Part shown: positions 63,934 to 64,000 of the stretch, piece after piece | How the letters are laid out: every line of letters starts with the position of its first letter | How positions within the stretch are numbered: the stretch's first letter is position 1 | Origin: Theristus sp. LFF4_11 | Taxonomy: Eukaryota; Nematoda; Chromadorea; Monhysterida; Xyalidae | Length of the DNA: 64,000 nt | Assembly (NCBI GenBank): GCA_030248135.1 | Contig: JASANC010003433.1 | Location: forward strand, 62,001-126,000 | Direction: 5' to 3' | Notes under the pieces: model-generated | Seen by the model: the letters and a program-made list of their open reading frames with translations, nothing else | What the model was told of the DNA's origin: nothing | Database searches by the model: none | Position numbers and translations under genes: made by a program

Positions 63934-64000
63934 CGACGACGAACTGGTCGACAACAACGACAACAGTCGGCAACAACAATAACAACAACAGCAACACGAA
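3668..64000 (+). CDS. BIRC6: BIRC6 (BRUCE/Apollon) ortholog, giant BIR-containing ubiquitin ligase; 3' end outside the window
   Basis: Split gene of about 103 exons in the window; exon coordinates are given in the block entries below. Seen: exons join across GT-AG introns with consistent phase at almost every junction, giving about 5,950 codons. Landmarks come in the BIRC6 order: N-terminal propeller, BIR domain with CX2CX16HX6C, Gln-rich coiled coil, discoidin-like sandwich, long helical repeats, FLRLPGYAE, YWAKGTGFGTGST, VLDMSRHLSVYESLL. Family knowledge: BIRC6 is a cytosolic/Golgi-associated dimeric giant that binds Smac, HtrA2 and caspases through its BIR domain and ubiquitinates them through a C-terminal UBC domain charged by UBA6. 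The UBC domain is not in this window. The ATG at 3668 (aatcATGGCC) is the chosen start, but the frame stays open upstream to a splice-acceptor-like site at 3595, so the true N-terminus may lie further upstream. The protein looks longer than human BIRC6 over the matching span because of many Ala/Thr/Ser/Gly-rich insertions. Human comparison is from memory. Confidence 0.93.
4550..5145. other. Intron 2, no distinct element beyond CCAAT-type words
   Basis: 596-bp intron. It contains several CTGATTGGCTG words (near 4580 and 4851) and a CACGTGATGCATG stretch like that in foldback family C, but no bounded element could be drawn. Confidence 0.5.
5966..6042 (+). repeat. Repeat F copy 1 (structured, CTGATGAG-containing)
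   Basis: Contains CACTGATGAGGC, CTTCTGCATATGATGTTGG and GGCCGAAATGCAGAGAACC in the order shared by the other copies. UCUGCAU and AUGCAGA can pair, enclosing a UUGGC/GCCGA hairpin. Confidence 0.7.
6199..7229 (+). CDS. BIRC6: BIRC6 exons 5-7: BIR (baculoviral IAP repeat) domain
   Basis: Exons 5 (6199-6307), 6 (6463-6591) and 7 (7004-7229) encode a full BIR fold. It starts at ASEAARRVTFEHWPHMHYRW and passes through AEAGFYHQPNASLDDRALCF to WEPNDEPWSEHQHHSPDC. The zinc ligands are all present: CFTC gives CX2C, then sixteen residues to His in SEHQ, then six to the last Cys in SPDC. The conserved Arg-Thr-Phe, Trp, Gly-Phe-Tyr and Trp-Glu-Pro signature residues are kept, so the zinc fold and the peptide groove that binds N-terminal IAP-binding motifs should be functional. 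Exon 6 carries both CX2C cysteines; exon 7 carries the His and last Cys. After the BIR, exon 7 goes straight into a propeller blade (WTAVANANGRIQLFNMDRVL). Donors are GTGAGT, GTTGGT and GTGTCT. Junction phases are consistent. Confidence 0.96.
6731..6944. repeat. Foldback repeat H, copy 1, with an inner hairpin
   Basis: Starts ATTCATGCAGTTGCGCGCGC, continues GAAGCGCAGGCGTCA, and ends with an inner hairpin whose arms (6873-6893 and 6922-6944) read GCATTCATGAAGCAGTATTT and its complement. A second copy in opposite orientation is at 63648-63730. Confidence 0.65.
7451..7590 (-). mobile_element. tRNA-derived SINE, copy 1 (reverse orientation)
   Basis: On the minus strand it reads CCCGTGGCCTGGTGGTAGCG, an A-box-like head, then GGATCGAGCCCCGCCG, a B-box-like motif, then a tail region with GGCGTTCTGT and GGGTTAGCCCTGGCTAAAAA and CATCGCCTAA. 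It has the same layout as the + strand copies at 41378 and 45063. Confidence 0.85.
7681..9986 (+). CDS. BIRC6: BIRC6 exons 8-13: propeller continuation and low-complexity loops
   Basis: Exons 8 (7681-7984), 9 (8288-8353), 10 (8726-about 8851), 11 (8964-9124), 12 (9237-9365) and 13 (9782-9986). Exon 8 carries RRPHRVTWSDDA followed by an acidic/Ser-rich stretch, as in human BIRC6 after the BIR domain. Exon 11 has the strand APALIVAAGV (human counterpart FPCLLAGGLL). Exon 12 has AESISQSSPS followed by a hydrophobic strand FSAFLFVYK. Exon 13 is a charged, disordered linker rich in Glu, Thr and Lys. The 3' end of exon 10 is inferred: only the donor at 8852 (GTTCGG) gives the phase needed by exon 11; a better-looking GTAAAA at 8872 would shift frame. 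All other junctions close. Confidence 0.82.
8014..8096 (+). repeat. Repeat F copy 2
   Basis: The most complete copy: GTGGTTCGAAAGGGGCAC, then CACTGATGAGGCCACCC, then TTCTGCATATGATG and GTCGAAATGCAGAGAACC. GGTTC and GAACC at the ends are complementary. Confidence 0.75.
9505..9592 (+). repeat. Repeat F copy 4 (diverged)
   Basis: Keeps GTTTGAAAGGGGCACAGCAC and the GGCCTGAAAAGTGCGG end, but the CTGATGAG box is changed to CTCTTGAG and the middle is rearranged. Confidence 0.5.
10325..13517 (+). CDS. BIRC6: BIRC6 exons 14-19: second half of the beta-propeller
   Basis: Exons 14 (10325-10444), 15 (10708-10764), 16 (10936-11082), 17 (11621-11859), 18 (12633-13056) and 19 (13344-13517). Exon 16 is acidic (LSEEELMSMDDDAWLMDEPG). 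Exon 17 ends in LITQCFRLPATVLAHTSAAC, the counterpart of LVQCLRLPKFAEEENL in human. Exon 18 gives the blade LLVYRLTFNMEMTG and the WD-like repeat WAAVLLSDGTVSVVDLASGQ. Exon 19 gives TFATLDTGGRLTLHQLG and an acidic tail. Exon 18 contains an in-frame tandem of a seven/eight-residue unit (NQQPSAT, near 12697-12765) whose DNA is made of CCAATCAGC words. All phases close. Confidence 0.88.
11903..12548. mobile_element. MITE-D-like element, long copy or two end fragments
   Basis: Left end TTAGGACCCGTTCATACTGA and right end TCTGGTATAAACGGGCG match the TIRs of the shorter copies at 35829 and 48744. The 646-bp interior is not shared with them, so this may be a longer relative or an element disrupted by insertions. 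Confidence 0.45.
13708..20156 (+). CDS. BIRC6: BIRC6 exons 20-30: beta-sandwich and first helical repeats
   Basis: Exons 20 (13708-13896), 21 (14798-14984), 22 (15671-15875), 23 (16124-16412), 24 (16729-16841), 25 (17101-17169), 26 (17349-17620), 27 (17946-18275), 28 (18656-18847), 29 (19429-19560) and 30 (19991-20156). Exon 21 contains CWTEVQQQQRLRKNPQHYL followed by a sandwich strand. Exon 22 has LFDLVLPRGVHVSHIDLQFV, the human FELVLPKACMVGHVDFKFV region. Exon 24 has DKYRHFYLLIVDV. Exon 26 has RGCDWIDELSVTLWRV. Exon 27 has helices CLDILHWLLDHDAG and AARSLAHKTTALLARL, human CLD-like armadillo helices. Exon 30 has GLCGLPFELSMFDCTLPLM. Donors at 16413 and 19561 (both GTT-type) were chosen because only they keep frame. 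Confidence 0.88.
13927..13946 (+). repeat. Isolated MITE-B terminus
   Basis: CGTACGGTATGGCCGAATAA, the family B terminal inverted repeat, standing alone in intron 20. Confidence 0.6.
14155..14275 (+). repeat. Dispersed repeat I, copy 1
   Basis: ATGTCTGGCTGAAACATCAG, GCAAACCAGACGCGGTACAG, TTGTCCACAGCAGT and GTGCTGGTGTTGTTT recur at 20341-20436 with few changes. Confidence 0.7.
14363..14622 (-). mobile_element. MITE-B, copy 3 (reverse orientation)
   Basis: Right boundary AATCGGCCCTACCGTACG is the inverted terminus. Interior shared with the two copies at 27901 and 28312: AAGCTGCCATGTTTAATCG, GCGCGCTCCTTGCACCCTGA, ACACACAATTCGGTTTCTGA and GTGTGTGCAAGGGAGAAAGA. Confidence 0.8.
15003..15207. mobile_element. 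MITE-A, full copy 1
   Basis: 205-bp element with TIRs AAACGTGTCCCACTGAAATG/ACGTCAT and the inverted ATGACGTCATTTTTGTCCGG/ACACGTTT. It is immediately followed by GAATAAATCCACAATA. Interior: CCGCCAAACATGCGCTTGCC and GATTTCTTCCCGTAAACAAA. Confidence 0.88.
15428..15590. mobile_element. Foldback family C, copy 1
   Basis: 163 bp with long inverted ends: TACAGTTGCACTCTTAAATT and its complement TAATTTAGAGTGCGACTGTA; inside them GCATGCTTTCTGTGCAGGC pairs with TGCACAGAAAGCATGCAT. Almost the whole element can fold on itself. Confidence 0.85.
17737..17795 (+). repeat. MITE-A right-end fragment
   Basis: 59-bp right end only: CGTTTTTAAAGCAAATGACG, GTCATTTTAGTCCGGATACG, TTTGAATAAATCCACAATA. Confidence 0.8.
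18895..19000. repeat. Dispersed repeat G, copy 1
   Basis: AATCTTTATGTGGCAATTCA, GTGACTCGGCCC, GGGGACTCGGATCACTTTAC and CAATTTTGAATTCCC. The inverse order is found at 30893-31105. Confidence 0.7.
19281..19367 (+). mobile_element. tRNA-derived SINE, copy 2 (3' half only)
   Basis: Lacks the tRNA-like head. Keeps GGGCACCCCACTCGACGGCG, TTCTGTACACTT, GGGTTAGCCCTGGCTAAAAC and a CAACAACAACAA tail. Confidence 0.75.
20341..20436 (+). repeat. Dispersed repeat I, copy 2
   Basis: ATGTCTGGCTGAAACATCGG, ACAAACCAGACGTGGAACAG, TTGTCCGCAGCAGT and GTGTGGTGTTGTTT, as in copy 1. Confidence 0.7.
20473..23021. mobile_element. Foldback element: 2.55-kb palindrome with 1.24-kb arms
   Basis: Left arm about 20473-21710, spacer 21711-21788, right arm 21789-23021. 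The arms are near-identical reverse complements, with scattered differences and small indels. Outer ends: CCGACCC...TAGGCACAGTTTTTGA and its complement TCAAAAACTGTGCCTA...GGGTCGG. Each arm's inner half is built from about 173-bp diverged tandem units that repeat GTCAAATTTGG(or AGC)ATCAATCG, AACAACTTTCA, GATACCGTAA and CATTTTCAGGC(A/C)TGAAA. Long TIRs made of internal tandem repeats around a short spacer are the hallmark of foldback (FB/Galileo-like) transposons. No transposase ORF is present, so it would be non-autonomous. Target-site duplication is not evident. Confidence 0.85.
23238..25826 (+). CDS. BIRC6: BIRC6 exons 31-35: Gln-rich coiled coil and Thr/Pro linker
   Basis: Exons 31 (23238-23490), 32 (23845-23936), 33 (24496-24742), 34 (24924-25194) and 35 (25694-25826). 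Exon 31 begins DEMDWTELLHVEVG and contains GLIEAEPLTFACRQASE (human LLEVEPLHFTCVSTSDG). Exon 33 has a heptad-like helix AVSSMNQQVQSLLSKQMQLL followed by ALQQQRHKMQQQIEQATAAA, the human Gln/Leu-rich coiled coil. Exon 34 is Ala/Thr/Pro-rich and ends with PTTPKTTPFMTPTPLSPSQL, matching the human PPTPKTTPLFMTPPLTPP tract. Exon 33's acceptor is weak: the bases before it are A-rich, and in-frame alternatives exist at 24466 and 24493. The intron before it ends with a MITE-A fragment. Confidence 0.87.
24392..24450 (+). repeat. MITE-A right-end fragment before exon 33
   Basis: CGTTTTTAAAGCAAATGACG, TCATTTTAGTCCGGACACGT, TTGAACAAAATTCACAATA. It ends 45 bases before the exon 33 acceptor. Confidence 0.8.
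26138..27900 (+). CDS. BIRC6: BIRC6 exons 36-40: discoidin-like beta-sandwich and following helix
   Basis: Exons 36 (26138-26228), 37 (26434-26545), 38 (26651-26756), 39 (27181-27324) and 40 (27681-27900). The most conserved stretch of the window: PSVVLDFGRPILLTDLIVPA in exon 37, then DGQRLLVATDITTRTLALSD in exon 38 (human DGRRLVVATDISTHSLILHD), and RLPLGAYFGHRFVQPW in exon 39 (human KIPLGFYYGHTYILPW). The pattern is that of a jelly-roll/carbohydrate-binding-like fold. Exon 40 is a helix, IDIDQLQRLADDIECRHSIA, matching human DQHLAMMVALQEDIQCRYNL. The 5' splice site of exon 40 coincides with the terminus of a MITE-B copy (27901 onward). Confidence 0.93.
27901..28171 (+). mobile_element. MITE-B, copy 1, abutting exon 40
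   Basis: Left terminus GTACGGAATGGCCGAGTAAA begins exactly at the exon 40 boundary. Right terminus TTATTTATTCGGTTGCACTG then TAC. Interior AACATGGCAGCTTTTTTCAG, AGACGTTCAGAAACCGATTT, CTATTCTGTTCATTCTTTCT and AACTCCTAGTCCGCGACTGA. Confidence 0.82.
28312..28571 (+). mobile_element. MITE-B, copy 2
   Basis: Left TACGTTATGGCCGATTAAAC, right TTATTCGGCCATACTGTAC. Same interior order as copy 1 in the same orientation, 141 bp downstream of it. Confidence 0.82.
28768..31387 (+). CDS. BIRC6: BIRC6 exons 41-46: helical repeats
   Basis: Exons 41 (28768-28946), 42 (29098-29192), 43 (29550-29675), 44 (29892-29995), 45 (30174-30257) and 46 (31173-31387). Exon 41 has STDQLRVTAYSLLTTLLKTS (human TSSTEQLRTIIRYLLDTLLS). 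Exon 43 has VVAATALYHQGSTSDWWGAF, matching human HTGLLLVQLCGGERWWGQF. Exon 44 has KLFLLVAYLVTHSIKSHAFS, a hydrophobic helix pair of the armadillo-like solenoid rather than a membrane segment. Exon 46 is basic and Ser/Ala-rich (RHARKRLARKSASKVKW). Donor 28947 (GTCGGT) was chosen over 28950 because it alone gives the phase needed by exon 42. Confidence 0.88.
30312..30536. mobile_element. MITE-A, full copy 2
   Basis: 225 bp. Nearly identical to copy 1 over most of its length, differing mainly by an insertion near 30462-30490. Same TIRs and same downstream GAATAAATCGACAATA. Confidence 0.88.
30893..31105 (-). repeat. Dispersed repeat G, two adjacent reverse copies
   Basis: Two units: 30893-30965 and 31010-31105, each with GAATTCAAAATTGG, (T)CCGAGT, and TTTGAATTGCCAC(A/G)TAAAG, the reverse of copy 1. 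Confidence 0.7.
32026..32055 (-). mobile_element. tRNA-derived SINE, copy 3 (3' fragment)
   Basis: About 30 bp matching the SINE 3' region in reverse: GGCGATGTTTTTAGCCGGGG followed by CTAACCCA. Confidence 0.6.
32129..35599 (+). CDS. BIRC6: BIRC6 exons 47-57: disordered linker and poorly conserved helical region
   Basis: Exons 47 (32129-32338), 48 (32624-32737), 49 (33077-33316), 50 (33373-about 33550), 51 (33606-33660), 52 (33827-34032), 53 (34129-34217), 54 (34368-34482), 55 (35006-35155), 56 (35292-35378) and 57 (35461-35599). Exon 47 is Ser/Thr/Pro-rich with a basic end (SSRRIKHARKRTSGSSKHSG). Exons 48-49 are helical (PSDLAADLTTSLLALCVDDR, then ISRTYACAQPAIAVWHAVGG) and plausibly match the human VVQKLVLFLLSMDF to LARIANATRP stretch. 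Exons 52-57 have no human segment I can recall; they read as helices plus Ser/Thr/Ala linkers and may be lineage-specific. The exon 50/51 junction does not close in phase; a run of nine A at 33530-33538 sits just before it, so an indel error or a different donor is possible. Exon 56's donor is inferred. Confidence 0.68.
32911..33035. mobile_element. Foldback family C, diverged copy
   Basis: GAAAGCATGCATCCACACGT, CACCAACCAATCAGCGTATT, CCTATAATTGAGAGCTCGAC and TGCAGTTG are shared with family C, but only one arm is well kept. Confidence 0.6.
34780..34880. repeat. CA/GT-rich hairpin region
   Basis: ACAAGAACACACATGCGCAC faces GTGTGCGTGTGCGTGTGTGT, so the stretch can form an imperfect hairpin. It shares CACACA...TGTGTGTTTGT words with family E. 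Confidence 0.5.
35829..35955. mobile_element. MITE-D, short copy
   Basis: 127-bp element with TIRs: ACCCGTTTATACCTGACGTA at the left and the complementary ACGTCTGGTAGAAACGGACC type sequence at the right. The interior has an inner palindrome (CGACGTACGTCAGGTATGAA) and GTGACGTGACGTGCC. Confidence 0.75.
35997..39686 (+). CDS. BIRC6: BIRC6 exons 58-66: Gly/Ala-rich linker, acidic segment and helical repeats
   Basis: Exons 58 (35997-36220), 59 (36663-36818), 60 (37295-37455), 61 (37719-37782), 62 (37930-37974), 63 (38023-38191), 64 (38692-38853), 65 (39182-39363) and 66 (39543-39686). Exon 58 has PDAVAWLAPYAHDPYATAAA, corresponding to the Tyr-rich YDYWGADYGTYNYNPY stretch of human. Exon 59 is acidic (ASDEDVDGDVADANTEDTPP). 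Exon 60 and 61 form a helix (GELLLRQQTAAALL, EREQ-like ESQREQTLVEAQLRRHLDAM). Exon 62 is a 45-nt microexon (FQGTSPPVSTSTSFK) that matches the human NTSPTLSQSPTGTDDS turn and keeps phase. Exons 63-65 are solenoid helices (QLRRWLLFDDTLLRLALSQL; YLNVAAVRALLAYLLQS; VWLLAIRVLRHMI). All phases close. Confidence 0.85.
38600..38691 (+). repeat. Triplicated 3' splice-site region before exon 64
   Basis: Three 30-31 bp units (38600-38629, 38630-38660, 38661-38691), each beginning AGTC and containing ATTCAAATTGC. The second ends TCTGCAG and the third TTTTCAG, and exon 64 itself starts with AGTC. The real acceptor is taken as 38691 because using 38660 would shift the frame. Confidence 0.8.
38950..39083. 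mobile_element. Foldback family C, copy 2
   Basis: AAATTATAGGCAATCGGCTG, ATTGGTTGGTGATCACGTGC and GCATGCTTTCTGTGCAGGC face their complements TGCACAGAAAGCATGCG and CTGATCACCAACCGATCAGC. Confidence 0.83.
39906..41183. mobile_element. TIR element I, 1.28 kb, non-coding
   Basis: Ends are inverted copies of ATAGATGGTAT. Sub-terminal regions on both sides are dense in GAATAATGAATAATTTG-type words in inverted arrangement (39930-40045 and 41020-41165). The middle has no transposase; a 60-codon ORF at 40610-40792 is the longest. Confidence 0.75.
41378..41552 (+). mobile_element. tRNA-derived SINE, copy 4
   Basis: Full-length head and body: CCTCGTGGCCTGGTGGTAGT (A box region), GGGGGATCGAGCCCCACCG (B box region), then CACTTAATGACAGAAGAAAC, GGCGTTCTGTACGCTTC and GGGTTAGCCCTGGCTAAAAA, CATC and a short A/C-rich tail. 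Confidence 0.88.
41606..47206 (+). CDS. BIRC6: BIRC6 exons 67-76: helical solenoid with Ala/Gly/Ser-rich insertions
   Basis: Exons 67 (41606-41745), 68 (42034-42297), 69 (42735-42928), 70 (43078-43292), 71 (43572-43694), 72 (44091-44269), 73 (44761-45047), 74 (45684-45866), 75 (46396-46476) and 76 (46937-47206). Exon 68 has TFLTKDNILSQLASVVSCAG, comparable with the human TRDQLMFDLLKLVNILVQ region. Exon 73 has TPADHILWALLTLSSACRDQ (human SEPLLWFILRVLDTSDALK), and exon 74 continues GGVDVVSERVLLSTGAVC (human GGVQLICNNMVTSTRAIV). Exons 75-76 are Gly/Ala/Pro-rich and end MMNFAPA, the human IHNFAPLG. Exon 70 begins at a cag-cag tandem acceptor (start 43078 or 43081, both in frame). Exon 72 uses donor GTACGT at 44270 to supply the two bases exon 73 needs. 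Confidence 0.86.
41771..41815 (+). repeat. (GATT)n microsatellite
   Basis: About ten TTGA/GATT units in intron 67, followed by related TTGATT-rich sequence to about 41880. Confidence 0.85.
44578..44754 (+). repeat. 44-bp tandem repeat ending at the exon 73 acceptor
   Basis: Four units starting at 44578, 44622, 44666 and 44710, each AAGTCAACAATTACG(or TGG)CAAA-like then ATGAGATGTTTCCTGC. The last unit's end supplies the pyrimidine tract (TTGTCTGCTTGCAG) of the exon 73 acceptor. Confidence 0.85.
45063..45256 (+). mobile_element. tRNA-derived SINE, copy 5
   Basis: Full-length: GATGGCCTCGGTGGTAGCGC, CGGCGGATCGAGCCCCGCCG, CACTTAATGACAGAGC, GGCGTTCTGTACGCTTC, GGTTAGCGCTGGCTAAAAAC and a (CAA)n tail. 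It begins 15 bases after exon 73 ends. Confidence 0.88.
46500..46703 (+). repeat. Perfect 102-bp tandem duplication
   Basis: 46500-46601 and 46602-46703 appear identical, both starting ACCGTGTACTTTTCCTCTTC. It lies in intron 75. Identity implies a very recent event or an assembly duplication. Confidence 0.88.
47482..48608 (+). CDS. BIRC6: BIRC6 exons 77-79: second discoidin-like beta-sandwich
   Basis: Exons 77 (47482-47682), 78 (48047-48183) and 79 (48493-48608). Exon 77 opens KITSSSPMAQHLGSLL, then STPPQRRARQASWTYYFYPM and WLDLTITLPYAVALHEIQIR, very close to human TITSSSPTAQPAEVLL, ATPPHRRARSAAWSYIFLPE and WCDLTIHLPAAVLLKEIHIQ. Exon 78 gives SAPSAVQVQLGADTNSSQ and FQKIRIATDMVDLPVQ. Exon 79 gives VKLSLKRPIDSATMGLTQIL (human VCLRLHRPRDASTLGLSQIK). 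The exon 77 start at 47482 is preferred over upstream in-frame acceptors because it gives a continuous match and correct phase. Exon 79 ends at donor GTACGC (48609), the only one giving the two bases exon 80 needs. Confidence 0.92.
48744..48961. mobile_element. MITE-D with internal 49-bp duplication
   Basis: TIRs AAAGCCCGGTCATATCTGAC and TACGTCCGGATATAAACGGG. A 49-bp internal unit (48800-48848) is repeated exactly at 48849-48897; it contains GAGACCTGTCGTGACGTGAC. Confidence 0.8.
49007..52666 (+). CDS. BIRC6: BIRC6 exons 80-87: C-terminal helical repeats
   Basis: Exons 80 (49007-49242), 81 (49618-49714), 82 (50025-50273), 83 (50612-50825), 84 (50993-51110), 85 (51345-51624), 86 (about 51965-52230) and 87 (52548-52666). 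Translations: TRLLGQLGRATAAPALIRLI (exon 80), PECRPLLAELIVGLCVNEND (81), EAIGRLLCSVCAYRAQPLAE (83; human KAVDSLLCSMCHVHPNYFSL), LAAQSGVAIDRLLHDGTLHA (84; human SSQSPEAIKQLLDSGLPSLL), ELSSLDFARLLALTRTFGEL (85), APSLQQLLLDTVLSDERMPV (86; human RRLFLQLMLEDEKVTMFL). Exon 85 starts at 51345 because the apparently stronger acceptor at 51263 is out of phase. Exon 86's acceptor is ambiguous: 51963 looks best but only 51965 keeps frame. Confidence 0.85.
51850..51926. repeat. Family E hairpin (ACAAACACACAGGCA)
   Basis: Perfect 15-bp inverted arms ACAAACACACAGGCA and TGCCTGTGTGTTTGT around about 47 bp. It ends about 35 bp before the exon 86 acceptor. Single arms, CAAACACACTGGCA or its complement, occur near 16592, 16976, 26328, 27069, 28207, 32456, 38303, 49427, 55139 and 62136. 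Confidence 0.75.
52365..52434 (+). repeat. Repeat F copy 5
   Basis: CCCCTCTTCTCTGCAT and GCCGAAACGCGGAGAGCCC keep the outer stem by G-U and compensatory changes (CUCUGC with GCGGAG). The inner hairpin is GGC-UUCG-GCC. Confidence 0.6.
52716..52797 (+). repeat. Repeat F copy 3
   Basis: GTGGTTCAAGAGGGGTAC, CACTGATGAGGCCACCCC, TCTGCATATGATGTTGGCC and ACAGAACC in the same order as copy 2. The inner stem has one mismatch and the GAAA box reads GAAT. Confidence 0.7.
53125..57170 (+). CDS. BIRC6: BIRC6 exons 88-94: linker/UBL-equivalent region
   Basis: Exons 88 (53125-53308), 89 (53743-53888), 90 (54255-54458), 91 (54613-54712), 92 (55021-55095, possibly starting at 54877), 93 (55368-55535) and 94 (57053-57170). 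Phases close throughout. Exon 88: HCCGVPAEQLALRSAAIEQP, then a Ser/Lys linker. Exon 89 is Thr/Ala/Pro-rich. Exons 90-91 form long charged helices (TKQLVEYARKFERDAFEQAT; YETRLAEKAETIRKEKLKRR). Exon 93: GFFAADWTIARAWAKQRFET. Exon 94: TTLHTFARLGGLAIVARHLQ, matching human LQVFAGMGGLALIAERLPML. The human UBL fold would fall here, but I cannot see a recognisable UBL sequence. Exon 91 has a tandem acceptor (start 54610 or 54613, both in frame). Intron 93 is 1.5 kb and holds element K. Confidence 0.72.
55813..56950. mobile_element. TIR element K, 1.14 kb, enclosing a coding-like fragment
   Basis: Left end ACTAGTGGCTGGGTTTTTTT...GTCGGTTTTTTGCAG is inverted at the right end as CTGCAA...GTCGGTT (complement) and AAAAAAACCTAGCTAGTGGT. 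Both sub-termini carry repeated TTTGCAGAAATTT words. The middle is not transposase-like. Confidence 0.6.
56212..56340 (+). pseudogene. Coding-like fragment of unknown origin inside element K
   Basis: 42 codons open between an in-frame TAA just upstream (ending 56214) and TGA at 56338. Reads DIGGGTVRKFVVEQVENLSN then LFEDAHSVLKAAKIFYCLRW. Base composition is clearly GC-richer than its AT-rich surroundings and codon choice resembles the exons. I do not recognise the parent protein. It may be a captured exon fragment. A BIRC6 exon is unlikely, because exon 93 joins exon 94 in phase without it. Confidence 0.4.
57256..57313 (+). repeat. Repeat F copy 6 (partial)
   Basis: Contains CCCTTCTGCATCTCTGATG and TTGGCCTGGCCGAAGTGCAG, AGCACCG. 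The left part is missing. Confidence 0.6.
57514..60675 (+). CDS. BIRC6: BIRC6 exons 95-100: conserved C-terminal solenoid
   Basis: Exons 95 (57514-57730), 96 (58219-58459), 97 (58776-58964), 98 (59395-59487), 99 (59802-59900) and 100 (60476-60675). Exon 95: AFQPFDYDGYDFEFIDMAHA, an aromatic/acidic segment like human SDQFEWVTIEQSGELVYEAP. Exon 96: AYAVVAFSVFLRLPGYAELL then ARQLLRLAIGVTTDQ (human SLAAFGLFLRLPGYAEVLL and CLLRLVLGVTDD). Exon 98: VVDILLMCLAAFAHQP (human HLILVCLSALSHHSP). Exon 99 fits by phase: AQRGVVRLIGQLLRQIVYSG. Exon 100: QQYWAKGTGFGTGSTVAP, identical to human over YWAKGTGFGTGST, followed by RDEHNVTVLLR. All junctions close. Confidence 0.92.
59131..59181 (+). pseudogene. Partial duplicate of the 3' end of exon 97
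   Basis: The sequence translates in one frame to DCDLRVEALQLGAQM, against DCDLRLESLQLGAQM at the end of exon 97 and its first intronic codons (58930-58974). Differences are largely synonymous or conservative. It sits about 200 bp downstream in intron 97. Confidence 0.7.
60676..62348 (+). other. Intron 100 (1.7 kb)
   Basis: Between exons 100 and 101. Contains element J; the flanking parts hold a single family E arm near 62136 and CCAATCAGC words. Confidence 0.8.
60838..61945. mobile_element. Element J: inverted minisatellite ends around an AT-rich core
   Basis: Left block 60862-61022 is about ten tandem units of 15-16 bp based on CATTTCCGGCCCACT, with variants CATTACCGGCCCACC and CATTTGCGTCCCACG. 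Right block 61752-61920 is the same array in reverse (GTGGGCCGGAAATG). Inner borders CCGGCCCAGCCCA and TGGGCTGGGCCGG are also inverted. Core about 61023-61751 is AT-rich and non-coding. Foldback-like, non-autonomous. Confidence 0.75.
62349..64000 (+). CDS. BIRC6: BIRC6 exons 101-103: acidic helix region and Thr-repeat linker, running off the window
   Basis: Exons 101 (62349-62685), 102 (63172-63376) and 103 (63872 to beyond 64000). Exon 101 begins ALASLVMKRC, has a run of ten Asp/Glu, and ends with the helix GLVDVIRRSCVVAVLALYLR and NDS (human LSQSCLIPAMSSYLRNDS). Exon 102 starts VLDMSRHLSVYESLLRLLIA (human VLDMARHVPLYRALLELLRA) and continues MALQMNECVARYLQKLG. Exon 103 joins with a split codon and reads SPGDSSGAAA, then a run of thirteen Thr from an ACA/ACG microsatellite, then Asn-rich sequence. 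No stop is reached. The UBC domain should follow downstream. Confidence 0.9.
63648..63730 (-). repeat. Foldback repeat H, copy 2
   Basis: Inverse of copy 1: CGCATTCATGAAGC, AACGTCGCAGCTAACTTCAC, TGACGCCTGCGCTTCAGC and TACATGAATG. It lies in the last complete intron. Confidence 0.65.
63905..63985 (+). repeat. (ACA)n/(CAA)n trinucleotide repeat in exon 103
   Basis: Encodes poly-Thr followed by Asn-rich sequence in the BIRC6 frame. Lengths of such tracts are often unreliable in assemblies. Confidence 0.8.

Noticed and set aside
1..64000. CRISPR array, operons, bacterial promoters or terminators
   Set aside because: The window is eukaryotic, with spliced coding sequence throughout; tandem repeats lack CRISPR repeat-spacer structure.

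Overview
The window is eukaryotic and carries one very large multi-exon protein gene on the + strand. Its coding part starts near 3668 and runs off the right edge at 64000. I read it as the animal BIRC6 (BRUCE/Apollon) gene, the giant inhibitor-of-apoptosis protein that combines E2 and E3 ubiquitin-transfer functions. The main evidence is a complete B-IR zinc motif (CX2CX16HX6C) in exons 5-7, and a long series of phase-compatible exons whose translations follow human BIRC6, as I remember it, in the same order. The best anchors are VVLDFGRPILLTDLIVPAC, FLRLPGYAE and YWAKGTGFGTGST. No alignment or search was run. I reconstruct about 103 exons by joining GT-AG introns and checking phase. They total roughly 17.9 kb of coding sequence, or about 5,950 codons. 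The C-terminal UBC catalytic domain expected in BIRC6 lies beyond the window. No second gene is supported on either strand.

Layout: 1-3667 is non-coding flank with a degenerate tandem repeat and a suspect G/C homopolymer patch. 3668-13517 holds the N-terminal beta-propeller with the BIR domain inserted in it. 13708-31387 holds a beta-sandwich/helical region, a Gln-rich coiled coil with a Thr/Pro linker, and a discoidin-like beta-sandwich. 32129-47206 holds low-complexity and helical-repeat regions. 47482-48608 is a second beta-sandwich. 49007-60675 holds further helical repeats and the linker where human BIRC6 carries a UBL fold. 62349-64000 is the stretch leading toward the UBC domain.

The introns (mostly 80-900 bp) are full of small repeats: a tRNA-derived SINE, at least four MITE or foldback families, two roughly 1.1-1.3 kb TIR elements, one element whose inverted ends are minisatellites, and a nearly perfect 2.55 kb palindrome (20473-23021) inside intron 30. 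Introns not named in the feature list were read and nothing recognisable was seen in them beyond short copies of these families and the recurrent GCTGATTGG/CCAATCAGC word.

Organism: an animal, because BIRC6 with a BIR domain is a metazoan protein. It is probably an invertebrate, since introns are compact and CpG-containing codons (GCG, ACG, TCG) are common, arguing against strong CpG depletion. I cannot name the phylum. Splice donors are unusually relaxed: about 40 of ~100 have a pyrimidine at +3, while +5 G is usually kept.
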